Assembly: GCA_004292595.1 (NCBI GenBank)
Contig: RDXM01000093.1
Location: 1 to 58,405, forward strand
Direction of reading: 5' to 3'
From: Candidatus Kapaibacterium sp.
Lineage (GTDB): Bacteria > Bacteroidota > Ignavibacteria > Kapaibacteriales > UBA4661
DNA: 58,405 nt
Part shown: in pieces, positions 1-8,524 of the stretch
How positions within the stretch are numbered: the stretch's first letter is position 1
Layout: every line of letters starts with the position of its first letter
Position numbers and translations under genes: made by a program
The notes under the pieces: generated by a model
What the model saw: only the letters and a program-made list of their open reading frames with translations
Database searches by the model: none
Told to the model about the DNA's origin: nothing

Positions 1-56
1 CCCCGAAGACGGGTCAAACCGACACTACCTCCTGGCTGAAGCACAATGCCTTATAT

Positions 57-77
57 CCCCATGCCTAAAGGCAGGGG
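57..77 (+). other. Strong hairpin at left edge, candidate IS200/IS605 right end
   Basis: CCCC-A-TGCC, loop TAAA, GGCA-GGGG, then TTTTA. The hairpin has one bulged A and is bracketed by ATGCC (46-50) and GGCAT. A small GC-rich hairpin of this kind is typical of IS200/IS605 right ends and the 3' end of TnpB-associated RNA, but it would also serve as a terminator for a gene lying left of the window. The first 39 bases read in frame 1 as a short peptide ending VKPTLPPG and a stop, which could be the tail of an open reading frame cut by the window. No transposase is visible, so the identity is uncertain. Confidence 0.35.
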
Positions 78-149
78 TTTTACGGCATATCTGATAAAAG
101 CCGTAGAAAACGCTAAAATACACACTTTTGGGGGAATTGAAAAATGAAC

Positions 150-187
150 AAAAAAACAGAGCGACACTTGATTGTACCGCTCTGTTT
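150..187 (-). terminator. Rho-independent terminator of the lipoprotein gene
   Basis: The arms AAACAGAGCG (154-163) and CGCTCTGTTT (178-187) form a 10-bp stem with a 14-nt loop. Read on the minus strand it ends in a run of seven T. It lies about 80 bases past the stop of the minus-strand lipoprotein gene. Confidence 0.75.
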
Positions 188-193
188 GGGTGT

Positions 194-240
194 TGCCACG
201 AATGCCTGAGAGAATCTTGCTTTTCAGGCTTCGTGGGGCA
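194..240. repeat. Imperfect inverted repeat after the lipoprotein gene
   Basis: TGCCACGAATGCCTGA (194-209) pairs with TCAGGCTTCGTGGGGCA (224-240), with one bulge on each side and a 14-nt loop. It lies between the lipoprotein stop and the T-tailed terminator and may protect the mRNA 3' end. No T-run follows directly. Confidence 0.6.
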
Positions 241-269
241 ATTATCGAAATGATGCTTGTGCCGTGATT

Positions 270-1385
270 TTACTGCAAACGAACCCGTAACGCACTGTGC
301 GAATCGGCTTTCAAGACCGCTTTGTCGCTATTGGTGCGCTTGACGTTTGCCACGCTGAGGGCGAGATGTGCTGCGCCTGTTTGCAATGTGCCGAGTTCTG
401 CGCTTGAAAATTCCACACTACTTGTTCCGGCTACAATCGGCTTCACCACTGGCTTCGGAAGCGCACGGATAATTGCTTCGGCTTCGCGGCGTGTTTTTCC
501 TGCCAGTGCCGCAGAATCAGGCACATTGCGCAAGGTGAGAACGCCACCTGTGAATGTACCGATGGGATTCCAGCGCACAGTTACTGCGCTTGAGCGTGAA
601 AGCGCGTCGCCTTCTTTTACGGACGTAAAGGTTGCTTTGCCAGGAATATCAATCGTGGTTTCGCCCAGCGTGTAGCCGCGCACGGTAAAGTTCGCAGTGG
701 CGGGCGCGTCCGAAAGCGTGATAAGCGATGGCGGCATTGTCATTGTCGTCGTAGCGGTGCTGCTTGGCGGCAATGGATAGACAAAAATTGTTTCGGCAAG
801 GCGTGGCGGACGAGCATTTGCATTGGTGCTGTTCGGGCGACCACCGCCAGGAGGCTGATTATTCCTTCCTTCTGGGCGCATTGGCGGCGTAACGAGCTGG
901 TAGATTGCTCCCATAACCGCAACGCTCACACCTTGCACACCGAGTGCGCTGTTGAACCGTGCCGAAGCCGCACCACCGCTTGTCATTGTGCCTTGTGCAT
1001 TCAATCGGCGTGAAACCTCAAGCATTGCTTCGGGACGTATTGCGTTGGAATCACGGTTTGGCGGGGGAGTACCATTCGGACCGCCATTTGGTGAGCCGTT
1101 TGCGCCTCTGCCGTTTGGTCGTCCAGCGAATATATCATCAAGAAGTTCTGTTTGCATATCGTTCAAAATGCCCGTCATATCTGCATTGCCCAGGAGTGCT
1201 GTACTACTATTTGCGCTTGCGCCCATAGAATTGAGTGCGTAGGCGGAGGCGGTGGCAGTTGCGCCATCATCAAGCCCTGCAATAGCCGAAGAGCCTGTGC
1301 CAGAGCAAGCCGTAAAGCCAAAAGAGGCAATAAAAATCCCTGCAACCGCCGCAATGATGCGGTTGCGTACTTGAAAAGTATTCAT
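270..1385 (-). CDS. Secreted lipoprotein with low-complexity Asn/Pro/Gly segment
   Basis: A 371-residue protein of unknown function. I start it at the ATG at 1385 because the next residues form a basic N-terminus, a hydrophobic stretch and a lipobox (FTACSG), and AAGGAT lies just upstream. The longer frame to 1505 would bury that signal. The mature part begins Ser/Ala-rich, then has a low-complexity segment (repeated NG, GP and PPN, about residues 90-115), a helix-like stretch, a second Asn/Pro-rich linker and a C-terminal half that looks like beta sandwich. The lipobox implies membrane anchoring. A T-tailed hairpin follows the stop. No enzyme motif is seen, so the function is unknown. Confidence 0.8.
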   Translation of the reverse strand: MNTFQVRNRIIAAVAGIFIASFGFTACSGTGSSAIAGLDDGATATASAYALNSMGASANSSTALLGNADMTGILNDMQTELLDDIFAGRPNGRGANGSPNGGPNGTPPPNRDSNAIRPEAMLEVSRRLNAQGTMTSGGAASARFNSALGVQGVSVAVMGAIYQLVTPPMRPEGRNNQPPGGGRPNSTNANARPPRLAETIFVYPLPPSSTATTTMTMPPSLITLSDAPATANFTVRGYTLGETTIDIPGKATFTSVKEGDALSRSSAVTVRWNPIGTFTGGVLTLRNVPDSAALAGKTRREAEAIIRALPKPVVKPIVAGTSSVEFSSAELGTLQTGAAHLALSVANVKRTNSDKAVLKADSHSALRVRLQ

Positions 1386-1694
1386 GGTTGTATCCTTAAT
1401 ACGAGGTTGGAAAAGAAGAAAACCGAGGGTAATTGAACCCAAAAAGGTTAAGACCCGTTCATGGATGCGGTGTTTGGCGTTTGGTGGGAGGCTTCCTGCG
1501 TACATTCACCTACTCCCGTGTGTACGCAAAAAGGGGAGAAAACCAACTGGGCGCATCAAAAACATTTAACGGAGGCGGGTGTGTTTCATCAAGGATAGTT
1601 CAAGGGTGTGGGCGTGGAAGAACAACGCCTTAGTAAGAAAAAATGCTTGCTGTATTATACCGTTTTGACTGTATTTTGAATACTTTGATTTGAG

Positions 1695-1714
1695 CAAGGC
1701 AGCATGCTGCCTTG
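1695..1714. repeat. Perfect 20-bp palindrome
   Basis: CAAGGCAGCATGCTGCCTTG is identical to its reverse complement. It is followed by TTTC. It could be a hairpin with a four-base loop or a site for a dimeric protein. Confidence 0.6.
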
Positions 1715-1722
1715 TTTCGGAG

Positions 1723-1776
1723 AATTGAAACTATTCATTTTACAATCGAAATTGAAACTATTCATTTTACAATCGA
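1723..1776. repeat. 27-bp tandem duplication, two exact copies
   Basis: The unit begins AATTGAAACTATTC and ends CAATCGA. Copy 1 is 1723-1749 and copy 2 is 1750-1776, with no mismatch, which implies a recent duplication. Two copies without spacers do not make a CRISPR. Confidence 0.85.
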
Positions 1777-1864
1777 AACGGTATTACATCTTCATTCTGT
1801 GCTGCTGACAAAAGAGAATAACCGAGAAATGTGAAAAAGGTTACAAAAAAGTCCCTCACTGCAT

Positions 1865-1902
1865 AAAAAAACGGAGCAGCCTTGTGTTGTGCTGCTCCGT
1901 TT
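1865..1902 (-). terminator. Rho-independent terminator of the TspO-like gene
   Basis: AAACGGAGCAGC (1869-1880) pairs with GCTGCTCCGTTT (1891-1902) over a 10-nt loop. On the minus strand it is followed by seven T (complement of 1865-1871). It lies downstream of the minus-strand gene ending at 2017. Confidence 0.8.
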
Positions 1903-1903
1903 C

Positions 1904-2008
1904 GTTGGTGCTTCAGATGGAGTCGACCTTTAAGGTGGACTCCATCTCAATTTTTCACATCTCAATTTTTCACTTTTCGATATGCAATTTTTACTCATTT
2001 TTGGTATA
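1904..2008 (+). mobile_element. MITE-like 105-bp repeat, copy A (left end degenerate)
   Basis: This copy matches the family core: a hairpin with arms GATGGAGTCGACC and GGTGGACTCCATC, then TTTTCGATATGCAATTTTTACTCATTTTT in two short runs, ending GGTATA. A 15-bp stretch (ATCTCAATTTTTCAC) is duplicated inside it. The left TATACTAAAAA end is missing and abuts the terminator. Other copies are at 5717, 11295 (inverted) and 52420. Confidence 0.75.
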
Positions 2009-2016
2009 TCCTGCGT

Positions 2017-2814
2017 TTACGCGCCTTGCACACGTTTCCGATGAGAAATCCAGATACTGCGTAAGACCAACATTGCCGTACACACGACTGCTGCCCAAGC
2101 ACTTATTCCCACGGTCGGTACGGCAGAATGCTTCACGCCAATACCAATAAATGCCCAGAGAAGAACACCCACCAACAGCGCATCATTCCTTGTCTCCGTG
2201 ATAATGAGTCCTAGCGCAACAGCCACGACAAGCATAATACTTGTCCAGACTTCGGTAGAAATGCCAAAGCCGCTCCACTGCACGTCGTAGAGAAGAGCCG
2301 TCGCATTGGCAATCGTCGCCACGCAAATCCATCCGAGATAAATGCTAAAAGTGAAGCGCAAGCACCAAAAATCGCTTCCTGTGTAGGTTGTTGTGCCAAT
2401 GCCCAAGCGAATATACACCATCACCAGCGAAAACAACAACCCCAACATAACGAGCATGGTAAGAGGATAATAGCCGTAATGCCAGAGGAAAATCCACGCC
2501 GTATTCATGGCACAACTCAGCATGAACCAAGGAAATATCGCTTGAATGGCAGTATTGGAGCGGTTTCGCGGAAAGAAAGAATACACCACAAACGCAATAA
2601 GCGCAGTGTAGATAACGCTCCAAATCGAAAAGACATATCCGGCTGGGGTAAAATACACGCGAAAACTATCGGAAATGGCTTCGGTAGAGCGATTGTTCAA
2701 CGGAAGCACCACCGCGAGTGTATTGGCAACAAGCGTGATGAGCGTTGCCACTGCAAGCAAGATTGGGCGCATAAAAAGCATGGTTTGTGTTGGTGCATTC
2801 AAGGTATTCTTCAT
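2017..2814 (-). CDS. TspO/MBR-related integral membrane protein
   Basis: A 265-residue, very hydrophobic protein with about eight predicted membrane segments, Trp- and Tyr-rich, ending in a basic tail (SHRKRVQ). The motif FTPAGYVFSIWSVIY near residue 55 matches the second helix of TspO/MBR ('tryptophan-rich sensory protein') relatives. The length and number of spans fit the longer TspO-related branch better than the classic five-helix form of about 160 residues. TspO-type proteins bind porphyrins or similar ligands in membranes; the role of this branch is unsettled. It lies 66 bp downstream of accC on the same strand, so the two may be co-transcribed, and it ends before a good terminator. Confidence 0.7.
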   Translation of the reverse strand: MKNTLNAPTQTMLFMRPILLAVATLITLVANTLAVVLPLNNRSTEAISDSFRVYFTPAGYVFSIWSVIYTALIAFVVYSFFPRNRSNTAIQAIFPWFMLSCAMNTAWIFLWHYGYYPLTMLVMLGLLFSLVMVYIRLGIGTTTYTGSDFWCLRFTFSIYLGWICVATIANATALLYDVQWSGFGISTEVWTSIMLVVAVALGLIITETRNDALLVGVLLWAFIGIGVKHSAVPTVGISAWAAVVCTAMLVLRSIWISHRKRVQGA

Positions 2815-2880
2815 CGTTCATTTTTGAAAAATAGTGTAGGATGTACGGTCTAAAGATGCGAATGGTAAGTATTTGTCTCT

Positions 2881-4344
2881 CTATCGTGCATTATTCGCCC
2901 AAAGGCTTTCCTGAGAAAATTGCGGTGTGCGGCGTGAATCCAAGTGCGCACGGGTATAGGCGGCGGCGGCGGCAATGAGGTTTTGCATTGCGTCGGGGAC
3001 TTGCTTGCGCCACTGCTCCTGCACGAAAAACGTGGAGTAATTGCCAGAACGGAACGGCTCGGAATCAAGCGCGAAGAGGCAAAAAGGAATCGTGGTATTA
3101 AAGCCCGCAAGGTGATAATTCCGCAGCGCGTGGAGCGTTCGCTCAATGGCTTCGTGGCGGTCGTTGCCCCAAACAATGAGCTTTGCTGCCATCGAATCGT
3201 AGTGAATACCGCTCTCGTAGCCCACGTACAGCGCGGATTCATTGCGAATATAATCGGCTTCTGGCAAGGACAAATACGAAATAACGCCAGAATCAGGAAA
3301 GAAATCGTTATAGACATCTTCCACGCAAATACGGCACTCAATCGCATGACCACGCGGCGAGAGGTCGCTTTGCTTCAGCGAAAGCTCTTCGCCCGAAGCA
3401 ATGCGTAGTTGATGCTCGACCAAGTCCACGCCAGTCACCATCTCGGTTACGGGATGTTCTACTTGGAGGCGCGTGTTTACTTCCATAAAGTAAAAATTTC
3501 CTTTGGCATCAAGCAGAAACTCCAGCGTTCCAGCATTGGTGTACTTCGAGGCTTGCACAAGGCGGGAAGCCGCTTCGCCCATAGCGGTGCGGAGTTCGGG
3601 CGTAATGGCGGTCGAGGGCGATTCCTCAATTACTTTCTGATGCCGGCGTTGGATAGAGCATTCGCGCTCAGGGAAATACAGCACCGTTCCATGCGCATCG
3701 GCAAGGATTTGAATTTCAATGTGGCGCGGTTGCACAATATATTTTTCGATAAAAACACGATTGTCGCCAAATGCCGTCAATGCTTCTCCCTGTGCGCCTG
3801 CCAGAGCTGACTCCAAATCTGCTATGTCATACACCACGCGCATTCCCTTGCCACCACCGCCAGCAGCTGCTTTCAAAATCACGGGAACGCCGATTTTTTC
3901 GGCATATTCGCGTACTTCCTCGAAGGACGCAACCGCTCTTGTAGAGCCAGATGCAAAGGGTACATTGGCTGTTTCGGCAAGGGCGCGAGCGGCGGTTTTA
4001 TCGCCAAGCTGCTCAATCGCCTCTGGCGACGGACCGATAAAAACGAGTCCCGCTTCCTTGACGCGCCGCGCAAAGACGTGGTTTTCCGACAAAAAGCCGT
4101 AGCCTGGATGAATTGCTTCCGCGCCTGTTTTGATTGCCGCATCCAGCACTTTTTCCATCACCAAATAGCTTTCGCGGGGCGTAAAACCGCCAATAGCAAC
4201 GGCTTCATCGGCTTCCTGCACGTGCAGCGAGCGTTGGTCGGCATCGGAATAAATTGCAACTGTTTTCACACCCATTTTTTTACACGTGCGAATGATGCGG
4301 AGCGCGATTTCACCGCGATTGGCAATCAAAATTTTTGAGAACAT
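2881..4344 (-). CDS. accC: Biotin carboxylase (acetyl-/propionyl-CoA carboxylase subunit)
   Basis: This enzyme carboxylates the biotin of a carrier protein using ATP and bicarbonate, the first half-reaction of acetyl-CoA or propionyl-CoA carboxylase. I start it at ATG 4344 because the family N-terminus (MFSKILIANRGEIALR) begins there; the frame extends upstream to 4572 but the extra residues are not family-like. Visible are the ATP-grasp glycine loop AAAGGGGKGM (159-168), Lys116, and the catalytic EVNTRLQVEHPVTE (288-301) with Glu288, Asn290 and Arg292 numbered as in E. coli AccC. At 487 residues it is about 35 longer than E. coli AccC, mainly at the C-terminus. There is no accB or carboxyltransferase next door, so the partner (acetyl or propionyl) cannot be decided here. 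Confidence 0.92.
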   Translation of the reverse strand: MFSKILIANRGEIALRIIRTCKKMGVKTVAIYSDADQRSLHVQEADEAVAIGGFTPRESYLVMEKVLDAAIKTGAEAIHPGYGFLSENHVFARRVKEAGLVFIGPSPEAIEQLGDKTAARALAETANVPFASGSTRAVASFEEVREYAEKIGVPVILKAAAGGGGKGMRVVYDIADLESALAGAQGEALTAFGDNRVFIEKYIVQPRHIEIQILADAHGTVLYFPERECSIQRRHQKVIEESPSTAITPELRTAMGEAASRLVQASKYTNAGTLEFLLDAKGNFYFMEVNTRLQVEHPVTEMVTGVDLVEHQLRIASGEELSLKQSDLSPRGHAIECRICVEDVYNDFFPDSGVISYLSLPEADYIRNESALYVGYESGIHYDSMAAKLIVWGNDRHEAIERTLHALRNYHLAGFNTTIPFCLFALDSEPFRSGNYSTFFVQEQWRKQVPDAMQNLIAAAAAYTRAHLDSRRTPQFSQESLWANNAR

Positions 4345-4570
4345 ACAGCAAGCAATAAAGATGAAAAAGAAGGGAAAATTTCGTAAGAATTGTGCCACGA
4401 ATGTACGCAATGGTGCGCATTCGACAAAGAAAAACCTTTGAAAAACTCCTCGCAGAAAACCTGCTGTATGCGCACTCCCGGATGCGCGAGAAATGCTTGC
4501 GCGAATGGTGTGAAAATTGTATCTTGTTTGTCCGCAATCAACACAAGTTCCACTTTTCTTTTGAACAATC

Positions 4571-4666
4571 ATGGGTAAAGGCGATCGCCGCTCTCGTCGC
4601 GGTAAAATCTATGCTGGCTCATATGGCAAGCGTCGTCAGAAAAAAGGCAAAAAGAAAGCTGCCTAA
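4571..4666 (+). CDS. 30S ribosomal protein bTHX
   Basis: A 31-residue, strongly basic protein starting MGKGDRRSRRGKIYAGSYGK and ending in a Lys-rich tail. The start matches the Thermus Thx pattern (MGKGDRR.RRGKI..G.YGK), a small peptide that sits in the 30S head and stabilises rRNA packing. It is short enough to be missed by length-filtered gene calling. It is divergent from accC (226 bp apart). No strong Shine-Dalgarno is seen. An 11-bp hairpin (4751-4795) follows and may end the transcript. The identification rests on near-complete sequence agreement. Confidence 0.93.
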   Translation: MGKGDRRSRRGKIYAGSYGKRRQKKGKKKAA

Positions 4667-4750
4667 GGCACACGCACAGACAAATAGCCCCAAAGCCTCA
4701 TCACAACAGGTTTGATAATAAAGCATTATAGCACGAAAACGTGCACCACG

Positions 4751-4795
4751 ACAAAGCTGTATTTATCCGCATAAAGCGCGTACATACGGCTTTGT
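4751..4795 (+). terminator. Possible terminator of the bTHX gene
   Basis: ACAAAGCTGTA (4751-4761) pairs with TACGGCTTTGT (4785-4795), 11 bp with one G-T pair and a 23-nt loop. It is followed by TGTTG rather than a T-run, so termination is only possible. Confidence 0.4.
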
Positions 4796-4895
4796 TGTTG
4801 ATAAGGCTCTGTCTGCGCATATTTTTCTCCAATCTTCTCCGATATTCTCCACATTCAAGCACTATCGTATTTTCCATTCTCACGTTCAAGACACT

Positions 4896-5690
4896 ATGAT
4901 ACCAGACGTTCAAGACGAACACCTCAAAGCCCGTGTGCATGATTACTGGAACGCCGACCCCTGTGGCACACAATTCACCAATCTCAAGCGTGGCAGCAAA
5001 GAATTTTTCGATGAAGTAGAACGCTTTCGCTATACCATGCAGCCATTCATGGAAAAACTCTGTAAATTCAAAGAGTTTCGCGGCAAAAAGCTCCTCGAAA
5101 TTGGCTGCGGCTTAGGCACCGACACCTTGCAGTTTGCTCGCAATGGGGCTATCACAACGGGCGTAGATTTGACGGAAAATAGTGTTGCTTTTGCCGAACA
5201 GCGTTTCGCGCTCTATGGCCTACCGGGCGAGTTTCGTCCTGCCGATGCCGAGCAGCTGCCCTTTGCCGAAGAAACCTTCGATGTGGTCTATTCTTTTGGT
5301 GTGCTGCACCACACACCGCGCACCCAAACTGCGATTAATGAGGTGCATCGCGTGTTAAAATCCAATGGCGGGCAGATTGTGATTATGCTCTATCACAAGC
5401 AATCGCTCCACGTTTGGCTGGGAACACTGCTCTTTTTTCTCGCGGGATTGCTGAAAGGAAAGTGGCGCACCTACGATGACTGGGTGCGTGTCTATGACGG
5501 CTCGGAAAACCCGCTTGGCAAGGCGTATTCGCGCAGGGAACTACGGGAAATGTTTGGGCAGTTTCGGAATGTGCGCTTTGCAGTGTGCGACCCGCTTCGT
5601 CGGCGTTATCCGCACTTTTTGAACGTCATAAACCAAACGTTCTTTGCTTCGTGGTCAGGATTCTGGATTATGATTTATGCAGAAAAGTAA
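4896..5690 (+). CDS. Class I SAM-dependent methyltransferase
   Basis: A 264-residue soluble enzyme. It has the Rossmann motif I LLEIGCGLGTDTLQFA (66-81), the acidic ribose-binding Asp91 (TGVDLT), a DAEQLPF motif II at 117-123 and the post-motif VLHHTPR typical of methyltransferase family 11. The N-terminal YWNADPCGT segment occurs in a subgroup of uncharacterised methyltransferases. The C-terminal third has a hydrophobic stretch (LGTLLFFLAGLL) that might touch a membrane or a lipid-like substrate. The substrate is unknown. A copy of the MITE-like repeat begins 27 bp after the stop, and the next gene is convergent. Confidence 0.85.
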   Translation: MIPDVQDEHLKARVHDYWNADPCGTQFTNLKRGSKEFFDEVERFRYTMQPFMEKLCKFKEFRGKKLLEIGCGLGTDTLQFARNGAITTGVDLTENSVAFAEQRFALYGLPGEFRPADAEQLPFAEETFDVVYSFGVLHHTPRTQTAINEVHRVLKSNGGQIVIMLYHKQSLHVWLGTLLFFLAGLLKGKWRTYDDWVRVYDGSENPLGKAYSRRELREMFGQFRNVRFAVCDPLRRRYPHFLNVINQTFFASWSGFWIMIYAEK

Positions 5691-5716
5691 GCAGTTGTGG
5701 CTATTTTCTTGGGTGA

Positions 5717-5833
5717 TATATTGAAAAAGGTTTGTTGTTTCAGATGTAGTCCACCTTCAAGGTGGACTACATCTCACCTTCTCCACTTTTCAATATGCAG
5801 TTCAATATGCAGTTTTTACCCATTTTTAGTACA
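5717..5833 (+). mobile_element. MITE-like repeat, copy B
   Basis: This copy is full length plus an internal 12-bp duplication (TTCAATATGCAG twice). It starts TATATTGAAAAAGG and ends TTTTTAGTACA. The central hairpin has a perfect 15-bp stem (GATGTAGTCCACCTT with AAGGTGGACTACATC). It sits between two convergent genes and could act as a bidirectional terminator. Confidence 0.8.
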
Positions 5834-5872
5834 GATATTTCAGATATTTTTCCTATCACCCGAAAAAATATG

Positions 5873-8299
5873 CTAGAGTGCCTTCGCCAGAGGCACCGTA
5901 AATGCGAAGGTTGTGCCTTGTCCCTGTACGCTTTCCACGCGAATTTTCCCTTTATTTTTCTCGACCAATTCCTTGCACAAAATCAGCCCTAAGCCGCTTC
6001 CAGTCTCATCTTCCGTTCCTTTTGTTGTATGCACAATATCAATGCGGAAGAGCTTTTGTGCGTCTTCGTGGCTCATACCTACGCCAGTATCGCGCACTCG
6101 CACTTCAATCATTTTTGTATTGTCGGCAAGCGGAGCGACTTCAATGCTCACTCTACCGCCAGAGGGCGTGAACTTGAGCGCGTTTGAGACAAGATTTTGC
6201 ACCACCGAGCGAATCATATTTTCATCAATAAAAACGGCAACATCTGGTGCAACTTTATTTTCCAGTACCAAGCCTTTCGCCGTTGCTGCCTCGCGCATGA
6301 GCATTTCGACTGAGCCAGAAATCTCAGCCAACAGCATGACGTTGGGTTTGTATTCCATGCGTCCGGTGTGTGCTTGCGCCCATTTGAGCAGATTTTCCAT
6401 GAAGTCATAAACGTTCTGCGTTTGCAGGTGCATTGCGCTTGCAAGCTCGACCAAATCATCGCTCGAAAGGTCGTGAATACCTTCGGAGATGAGTTTAGAA
6501 ATACCAATAAGCGACGAAAAAGGACTGCGTAAATCGTGGGAAATAATCGAAAAGAATTTATCTTTACTGCGGTTGATGTCTTCGAGTTCGCGCTGCTTTT
6601 GCATCATTTCGCCATTCAACTGCAAGAGCAAATCCGACTGCCGTTCTAATGCCTCCCGATGCTCTGCGACAAGCGTGGTGTAGTGCGTCATATTTGCTTC
6701 GGCGTTTTTTCGCTCAGAAATATCTTCGAGCATCCGAATCACGAATAGAGGGCGTTGCTGCTTGTCGCGGACAACCGACGAAGTAAGATTTATCCAAATC
6801 GGCGAGCCATCCTTGCGAATGTACTGCAATTCGAGCGATAAAGAGTTTATCGCGCCCGTCAGGAGTTCGTAGAATAATTCCTCGCTGCGGTCGCGGAAAT
6901 CGGGGTGGACGCAGGTGAGAAAATCTAACTGCACAAGCTCTTCATGCGTGTAGCCAAGCAGCTTTGCGAGGCGTTCATTGTGGCTGATGAGTTTTCCTTG
7001 CGGATTCAACACAGAAATAGCAAGCGGCGCACGGTCGAAAATAGTGCGGAAGCGGGCTTCGCTCTGGCGCAAGGTCTGTTCGGCAAGTTGGCGTTCAAAG
7101 GCAGAAACAAGAATTTCGGCGTTCAAGCGCAGCATACGCACTTCTTCTTTAGTCCAGACACGTTCCTCGCGCACGGCACTGATGCCAAGCATTCCAATCA
7201 CAACCCCGCTAATATGAAGCGGCACTGCCAAGAGCGATTGTGTGCCGACGCTCTCCAGCGCAAGGCGCAAACGCTCGGCTTCGGGCGGAAGCGTGTCCAA
7301 GCGGGCAATTTGAATGGAGCGGAGCTGCTGCAAGCGTTCAAAGCCCCAAGCAAGTTCGTTGAGGTCGATGTGGGAAACGGCAAAGTGTGGCACATCGGGA
7401 GCGCACCAATCGTAGGTGCGATGAAGAATTTCCGCCGTATGCTCAAAATGCGGTGCAAGAAAAACATACACGCGGTCGGTCTTTGTTGTTTGCCCAATCA
7501 GTGCCAGTGCGTTGTTGATGGTATCATCTACGTCTCGAACGCTGGCTTTGGCGAAATCGCGGGAGATACTTGCCGTTACTTTGTCCAAGCTGGTGCGATA
7601 TTCGAGCAAGTCCTGCAAGTCGCGCATAGACTGAAGGTCGTGGAGATAGCCTAAAATCGTGCTTGGCAGCCCGTGTTCGTTGCGTTCCAGCACGTAGCGG
7701 CGGTCGTGAACCCAGCGATACGACGCATCGGCGCATTGCATACGGCACTGTATCTCGAAAAAGGGCGTAAATTCCTCATCAATAAGCGGAATATCTTTTG
7801 AAATACGCTCCATTGCTTGCTCGAACTGCTGGACAACCGTCGCTCGCTCGCTCGGATGCAGCAAGGAATTGACGACGTTGCTGTCGCCTTGCGTAAAACG
7901 TTCTACCGTAAATCCATATCGAATAATAGCTTGATTGACATATACATATCGGTGCTCGGCAACGTCGTACAGATACACAACGTCTGGTAACACGTCGTCA
8001 ATCAAGCGGGCAAGCCATTGGTCTTGAGCAATACGAAGCGCGAGGTCGCCATGTATGCGAGGCTTTCCGCCGCTCAAAGGCACGGGGATGCCAGAGGGCA
8101 GAGATGCTCCTAGTCCGCCTACGCTGAGAAGCTCTTGTAGGCGTTCAAAGGATTCATCGTCTTTGCAAAACTGACGTAACTGCTGAATGTAAGAAGTAGT
8201 CATACTGTCTATCCATCGGCGTTGTGGCGATGCACTGAGGGCAAGCGACGAAGAAATGCTGCCGTGCATGAACCTGCCGAATTGTGGTTGTGAGCGCAT
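5873..8299 (-). CDS. Cytoplasmic PAS-GAF-PAS sensor histidine kinase
   Basis: An 808-residue kinase with no clear membrane span. Domains in order are PAS with PAC (about 95-225), GAF (about 240-405), a second PAS with PAC (about 412-532), a coiled coil (535-580), HisKA with phospho-acceptor His588 in the ISHDLRSPF motif, and HATPase (about 690-805) with N-box NLVSNALKF, G1 box DTGVGM and G2 box GSGLGL. It should autophosphorylate in response to a cytoplasmic signal and pass phosphate to a separate regulator; none is adjacent. The start could instead be Met33 (ATG at 8203), as residues 1-32 look non-conserved. A MITE-like repeat lies beyond its 3' end. Confidence 0.9.
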   Translation of the reverse strand: MRSQPQFGRFMHGSISSSLALSASPQRRWIDSMTTSYIQQLRQFCKDDESFERLQELLSVGGLGASLPSGIPVPLSGGKPRIHGDLALRIAQDQWLARLIDDVLPDVVYLYDVAEHRYVYVNQAIIRYGFTVERFTQGDSNVVNSLLHPSERATVVQQFEQAMERISKDIPLIDEEFTPFFEIQCRMQCADASYRWVHDRRYVLERNEHGLPSTILGYLHDLQSMRDLQDLLEYRTSLDKVTASISRDFAKASVRDVDDTINNALALIGQTTKTDRVYVFLAPHFEHTAEILHRTYDWCAPDVPHFAVSHIDLNELAWGFERLQQLRSIQIARLDTLPPEAERLRLALESVGTQSLLAVPLHISGVVIGMLGISAVREERVWTKEEVRMLRLNAEILVSAFERQLAEQTLRQSEARFRTIFDRAPLAISVLNPQGKLISHNERLAKLLGYTHEELVQLDFLTCVHPDFRDRSEELFYELLTGAINSLSLELQYIRKDGSPIWINLTSSVVRDKQQRPLFVIRMLEDISERKNAEANMTHYTTLVAEHREALERQSDLLLQLNGEMMQKQRELEDINRSKDKFFSIISHDLRSPFSSLIGISKLISEGIHDLSSDDLVELASAMHLQTQNVYDFMENLLKWAQAHTGRMEYKPNVMLLAEISGSVEMLMREAATAKGLVLENKVAPDVAVFIDENMIRSVVQNLVSNALKFTPSGGRVSIEVAPLADNTKMIEVRVRDTGVGMSHEDAQKLFRIDIVHTTKGTEDETGSGLGLILCKELVEKNKGKIRVESVQGQGTTFAFTVPLAKAL

Positions 8300-8524
8300 A
8301 GTGTTGGTTCGCCAAAAAATTCAACGAGAAGGTTCTCTATTAAGTATTCAAAAGAGAACCGTAAAAATACACATTCTGTGAATGGTTTGACGAAAAAAAA
8401 TTGAGTTTAGTGTATATCAATGTGAAATATTACACTGGAGAATGCACAAGAGAAAGGTGCAAAGCCGCTCTCTTGCTTTTATTCCCTCGCAATGCAATAG
8501 CAATAAGTAATATTTCCCCACCTG

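Larger units (their letters stand above)
1386..2016. other. 631-bp spacer rich in repeats
   Basis: No credible gene is seen; the short open frames here are overlapping shadows. The spacer holds a perfect 20-bp palindrome (1695-1714), a 27-bp tandem duplication (1723-1776), a minus-strand terminator (1865-1902) and a left-truncated copy of the 105-bp MITE-like repeat (about 1904-2008). Confidence 0.7.

Noticed and set aside
2881-4344. Pyruvate carboxylase or complete propionyl-CoA carboxylase alpha chain
   Set aside because: The protein ends soon after the biotin carboxylase C-terminal domain; there is no biotinyl (AMKM-type) or carboxyltransferase domain.
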